A stretch of 16,759 bases of DNA from positions 1 to 16,759 of the forward strand of contig JAFDWI010000166.1 of the NCBI GenBank assembly GCA_018268545.1, written 5' to 3'. Below are positions 13,644 through 16,759 of the stretch, one piece after another. The first letter of the stretch is position 1; the number at the start of each line of letters is the position of its first letter. The translations under genes were made by a program, and so were the position numbers. Origin of the DNA: Actinomycetota bacterium (lineage in GTDB: Bacteria; Actinomycetota; Acidimicrobiia; Acidimicrobiales; Iamiaceae). Below the pieces are notes generated by a model. It searched no databases. It was given only the letters and a program-made list of their open reading frames with translations, and was not told the DNA's origin.

Positions 13644-15185
13644 TCACACGTTGAGCCCGACGACGAGCTTTCCCTGGTTCGGCGGGGCGAAGCTCATCAG
13701 GTGGTTCCGGACCCCGCCCACGAGCGCCTGCTGGTAGGCGAGTTTGCGGATCATGTACGAGTGCTGTTCCTTCGGGTCCAGATACAGGTTGAACAACTTG
13801 CCGTACGGGAACTTGTGGAACACTCCGGAGAATCCACCCGTCCCGTGGACATCGCCCTGGGACACGACGTCGTCGCCGAGCGCGTTGAGCATGAACTTGT
13901 ACTCGCCGCACCGGAGCGCCGAGAACGACTGGCCGAGCCAGTAGTAGTGGTACTTACGGTTCGATCTGCCCTGCGGCGCGAGTAGGAACGACGACTGGTC
14001 GATGCCGTCGACGAAGCGATCGCTCGGGACCGCGTCGGCCGCGCCGGCGAGCGTGAGCACGGTCGGGAGCACATCGTTGAAGTCGAAGATCCCGTCATCC
14101 ACACGGCCCGCGTCGATCATCCCGGGCCATGAGGCGACGAAGGGCACGCGCACGCCACCTTCCCAGGTGGACCCCTTCGCACAGCGGAACGGCGTGTACG
14201 CCGCATCCGGCCAGGTCTCCATCTCGGGGCCGTTGTCGGAGGTGACCATGATGATCGTGTCGTCGAGCTGACCGGTCTCCTCGAGCACCGCGACGAGGCG
14301 TCCCACGATGTCGTCGAGCTCGATGATCGTGTCCTTGTAGGGGTGTTTCGCCGGCGACCGCCCGAGGTAGTCCTCGTGGGGATAGTTGTCGAAATGGGCG
14401 CCGCGCGTGTTGTGGTACAGGAACCACGGTTCTTCGCCACCCGCCATGCGGCGCAGGAACGCCTCGGAGTAGGCACACCACCGCTGGTCGAGTTCGGACA
14501 ACACCGGGATTGTCACCTCGGCGACCTCCTCGACGTCACCGCCACGGGTCGCGTGCACGAACGACTTGTTGAACGCCTGGTTCTCGACCCATTCGGTCCG
14601 TGCTCGCGAGTACACGATCTCGGGGAAGAAGTACGGGTCACGCCATTCGGTGTACATGTCCGACACCGACAGAAAGCCGTAGAAGTCGTCGAAACCGACG
14701 TGCTGGGGTTGGGAGTCGCGGTTCTCGCCCAGATGCCACTTGCCGACGCACTGGGTCACGTAACCGGCGTCCGAGAGCAGGGCGGCGAGCGTGATCTCGC
14801 CCTCGAGCCCACCGGGTTCGCCGTACATCGGCGGCCGCTGCAGGCCGTGGCGCATGGGAAGTCGCCCGGTGAGCAGCGTCGCACGCGACGGCGTGCACGA
14901 CGGCTCGGAATACGCGGAGGTCAACAGCATGCCACGACGGGCCAGCGAGTCGATGTTGGGCGTCGCCGCACCCACCGCGACCCCGCCGCCGTAACACCCG
15001 AAGTCGCCCCATCCGACGTCGTCCATCAGGATCACCAACACGTTGGGGCGCCGCGTGCCGTGCCGATCGGTGAACCCGGCGAGTTTCGCGGTCGCCGCCG
15101 CGACGTCGTCGTCGTGGACGAACGCCGGCTCCCGTCGTTCGCCGACCGCAACGGTCGCCGACGCGATGCTGTCGAAATCAGCCAT
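13644..15185 (-). CDS. Arylsulfatase-type sulfatase, no signal peptide
   Basis: A 513-residue alkaline-phosphatase-superfamily sulfatase that hydrolyses sulfate esters. Seen: RPNVLVILMDDVGWGDFG with metal ligands Asp55/Asp56, and the formylglycine signature CTPSR at Cys97-Arg101 followed by ATLLTGR. The second sulfatase signature is in GYVTQCVGKWHLG (Lys149, His151), His264 lies in RGAHFD, the metal pair Asp317-Asn318 in TSDNGPE, and Lys338 before GGVRVPF. All catalytic positions are present and the length is usual. The first 45 residues are polar with no signal peptide or Tat motif, so the enzyme should be cytoplasmic. ATG 15185 follows an AAGGGGG ribosome site about nine bases away. It starts 17 bases after the purH stop and is probably co-transcribed with it. 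The substrate is unknown. The formylglycine-generating enzyme is not in the window. Confidence 0.92.
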   Translation of the reverse strand: MADFDSIASATVAVGERREPAFVHDDDVAAATAKLAGFTDRHGTRRPNVLVILMDDVGWGDFGCYGGGVAVGAATPNIDSLARRGMLLTSAYSEPSCTPSRATLLTGRLPMRHGLQRPPMYGEPGGLEGEITLAALLSDAGYVTQCVGKWHLGENRDSQPQHVGFDDFYGFLSVSDMYTEWRDPYFFPEIVYSRARTEWVENQAFNKSFVHATRGGDVEEVAEVTIPVLSELDQRWCAYSEAFLRRMAGGEEPWFLYHNTRGAHFDNYPHEDYLGRSPAKHPYKDTIIELDDIVGRLVAVLEETGQLDDTIIMVTSDNGPEMETWPDAAYTPFRCAKGSTWEGGVRVPFVASWPGMIDAGRVDDGIFDFNDVLPTVLTLAGAADAVPSDRFVDGIDQSSFLLAPQGRSNRKYHYYWLGQSFSALRCGEYKFMLNALGDDVVSQGDVHGTGGFSGVFHKFPYGKLFNLYLDPKEQHSYMIRKLAYQQALVGGVRNHLMSFAPPNQGKLVVGLNV

Positions 15186-15202
15186 GGGTTGGCCCCCTTG
15201 TC

Positions 15203-16735
15203 TCAGTGGAGAAAATGACGTTCTCCGGTGAACACCATCGCGACGCCGAGCTCGTCGGCCTTCGCGATGTTCTCGTCGTCACGCATCGCGCCTCCCGGCT
15301 GGACGATGATCGCGGCACCGGCATCGGCGGCCGCCTCGATCCCGTCCGCGAACGGGTAGAACGCGTCCGACGCGCACGCGCCACCGACGGCACGGCCGTC
15401 CGCCTTGGTCGCCGCCAGGATCCCCGATTCGACCCGGTTCTGCTGCCCGGCCCCGATCCCCCACGCGGTCCGGTCCTTGACCAGCACGATGGCATTCGAC
15501 TTGACCCACCCCACGAGCCGCCAGGCCAACTCCGCGTCGGCCCACTCCTCGTCGGTCGGTTGGCGTTCGGTGACCACACGCCACGAGTCACGGGTCGCCA
15601 CAAAGCCGTGCGCGTCCTGCAACAGGTAGCCGCCGCTGATCTGACGCAGTTCGAACCGTTCGGCCGTGGGCGCCGGCGCAGTGAGGATCCGGGTATTCTT
15701 GCGGCGGCCGATCAGCGCGTCGACCACGCCGTCGTCGTAACCCGGAGCGATGACGACATCGGCCTGGGCGGCTGCGACCATCCGCTCGACGGTCGCGGTG
15801 TCGACCGGACGGTTGAACGCCACGATGCCACCGAACGCCGAGCGGCTGTCGCAGTCATACGCGCGCTGGTACACGTCTGCGAGGTCACCGCCGACGGCCA
15901 CCCCACACGGATTCGCGTGCTTGACGACGACCACCGCGGGCTCGTCGCCCAGGTCGTGGACACATCGCCACGCGGCGTCGGCATCGAACAGGTTCAGGTA
16001 GCTGAGCGCCAGCCCGGAATGCTGTTCGATCCGGTCCATCCACGGCGTCGTCCCGATCCGGCGGTAGCGGGCACCGCGCTGGTGCGGATTCTCGCCGTAG
16101 CGGTTCGTGTCGACCTTCTCGAGCGCCAGGTGGTAGGTCTCGGGAAGTTCCTCGTCATCGTCTCGATCGAACCAGTCGACCACGGCCGCGTCGTAGGCCG
16201 CGGTCGTCGCGAACGCCTTGCGTGCCAACGTGCGCCGGAGGCCGGCGCCGATCCGGCCATCGGCACGGACCGCGTCGAGCACCCGCGCGTAGTCACCCGG
16301 GTCGACGACGACCGCCACATGGGCGTGGTTCTTCGCCGCGGCGCGGATCATCGCCGGCCCACCGATGTCGACCAGATCCATCGCCCCGGCAGTCCCACCG
16401 TGGGCGAACGTGGACGGATCGGAGCCGAAGGGATACAGGTTCGCCACGACGAGGTCGATCATGCCGATGTCGTGTGCGGCCATGTCCGCCCGATGCTCGG
16501 GGCTCTCGGGATCCGCGAGGATCCCACCGTGGATCTTCGGGTGCAGCGTCATCACCCGATGGCCGAGGATCGCCGGGTAGCCGGTGTAGGTCTCGGTGTC
16601 GGTCACCTCCACCCCCGCGTCCCGCAGCACCGCCGCGGTGCCGCCGCTGGAGAGCAGGTCCCAGCCGGCGTCGGCCAGACCGCTCGCCAGCTCGACCACA
16701 CCGGACTTGTCGCACACGGACAGAAACGCTCGCAT
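15203..16735 (-). CDS. purH: Bifunctional AICAR formyltransferase / IMP cyclohydrolase
   Basis: A 510-residue cytoplasmic enzyme for the last two steps of IMP synthesis: formylation of AICAR with 10-formyl-THF, then ring closure. Seen: an N-terminal MGS-like cyclohydrolase domain (about 1-140) with SVCDKSG, SSGGTA, HPKIHGG and DIGGPAMIRAAAKNH. The transformylase domain has RYGENPHQ (212-219), KHANPCG (272-278), SAFGGI (299-304), SNAIVLVKD, GAGQQNRVES, SDAFYPF and IVQPGGAMRDDE. The C-terminus is the usual FTGERHFLH. Length is slightly under the 529 of E. coli. ATG 16735 has a GAGG site ten bases upstream. The 24 bases before it contain an in-line TGA next to that site, possibly the stop of an upstream gene cut by the window edge (purN would be usual; inference). 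No frame break or missing motif. Confidence 0.98.
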   Translation of the reverse strand: MRAFLSVCDKSGVVELASGLADAGWDLLSSGGTAAVLRDAGVEVTDTETYTGYPAILGHRVMTLHPKIHGGILADPESPEHRADMAAHDIGMIDLVVANLYPFGSDPSTFAHGGTAGAMDLVDIGGPAMIRAAAKNHAHVAVVVDPGDYARVLDAVRADGRIGAGLRRTLARKAFATTAAYDAAVVDWFDRDDDEELPETYHLALEKVDTNRYGENPHQRGARYRRIGTTPWMDRIEQHSGLALSYLNLFDADAAWRCVHDLGDEPAVVVVKHANPCGVAVGGDLADVYQRAYDCDSRSAFGGIVAFNRPVDTATVERMVAAAQADVVIAPGYDDGVVDALIGRRKNTRILTAPAPTAERFELRQISGGYLLQDAHGFVATRDSWRVVTERQPTDEEWADAELAWRLVGWVKSNAIVLVKDRTAWGIGAGQQNRVESGILAATKADGRAVGGACASDAFYPFADGIEAAADAGAAIIVQPGGAMRDDENIAKADELGVAMVFTGERHFLH

Positions 16736-16759
16736 CGAAGAATTGCCTCACTGATCGGA

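Noticed and set aside
1..16759. CRISPR array, tRNA, rRNA, insertion sequence or phage gene
   Set aside because: I looked for regular repeats, cloverleaf-like segments, transposase motifs and integrase motifs and saw none.

Overview
High-GC chromosomal DNA of actinobacterial type, most like the Acidimicrobiia (inference from gene content, GTG starts and leaderless-looking promoters; I could not search). Every long gene is recognisable at least to family level. There is no CRISPR array, tRNA, rRNA, insertion sequence or phage gene.

Layout. (1) 24-566 (-): RsbW-type anti-sigma/ATPase. (2) 765-3134 (+): MrfA/YprA-like DEAH helicase with a C-terminal cysteine cluster. (3) 3174-7062 (-): a compact tad/Flp pilus operon in the order cpaE-like, tadA, tadB, tadC, Flp-like pilin, TadE-like pseudopilin. 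Each junction is a 4-base ATGA or GTGA overlap, except tadC-to-pilin, where a 59-base gap carries a hairpin. (4) 7063-7370: the upstream region of the tad operon, with a Shine-Dalgarno and a repeat cluster. (5) 7371-10228: three genes for predicted lipoproteins with Thr/Pro/Ser-rich linkers. They are an L,D-transpeptidase (-) broken by one in-frame TGA, and divergently an M15 (VanY-like) peptidase overlapping an alpha/beta hydrolase (+). (6) 10434-11225 (+): HAD-IB phosphatase with a C-terminal membrane helix and a leaderless-type promoter. (7) 11241-16735 (-): purH, a sulfatase without signal peptide, a large GT-C-like membrane protein and a 24-residue hydrophobic micro-ORF, all closely spaced and read in one direction.

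How the parts fit. The order helicase > < tad operon, HAD-IB > resembles, from memory, the Rv3649-Rv3661 neighbourhood of Mycobacterium. The lipoprotein trio sits where that synteny would put cpaE next to the HAD gene, so it looks like a local insertion of cell-wall functions beside a pilus locus. The tad operon encodes the motor, platform and pilins, but no prepilin peptidase or secretin lies in the window.

Most worth a second look: the lone TGA in the otherwise intact L,D-transpeptidase frame, the micro-ORF with its own TATAGT -10 box inside the end of the upstream gene, the repeat architecture before cpaE, and the cytoplasmic-looking sulfatase directly behind purH.
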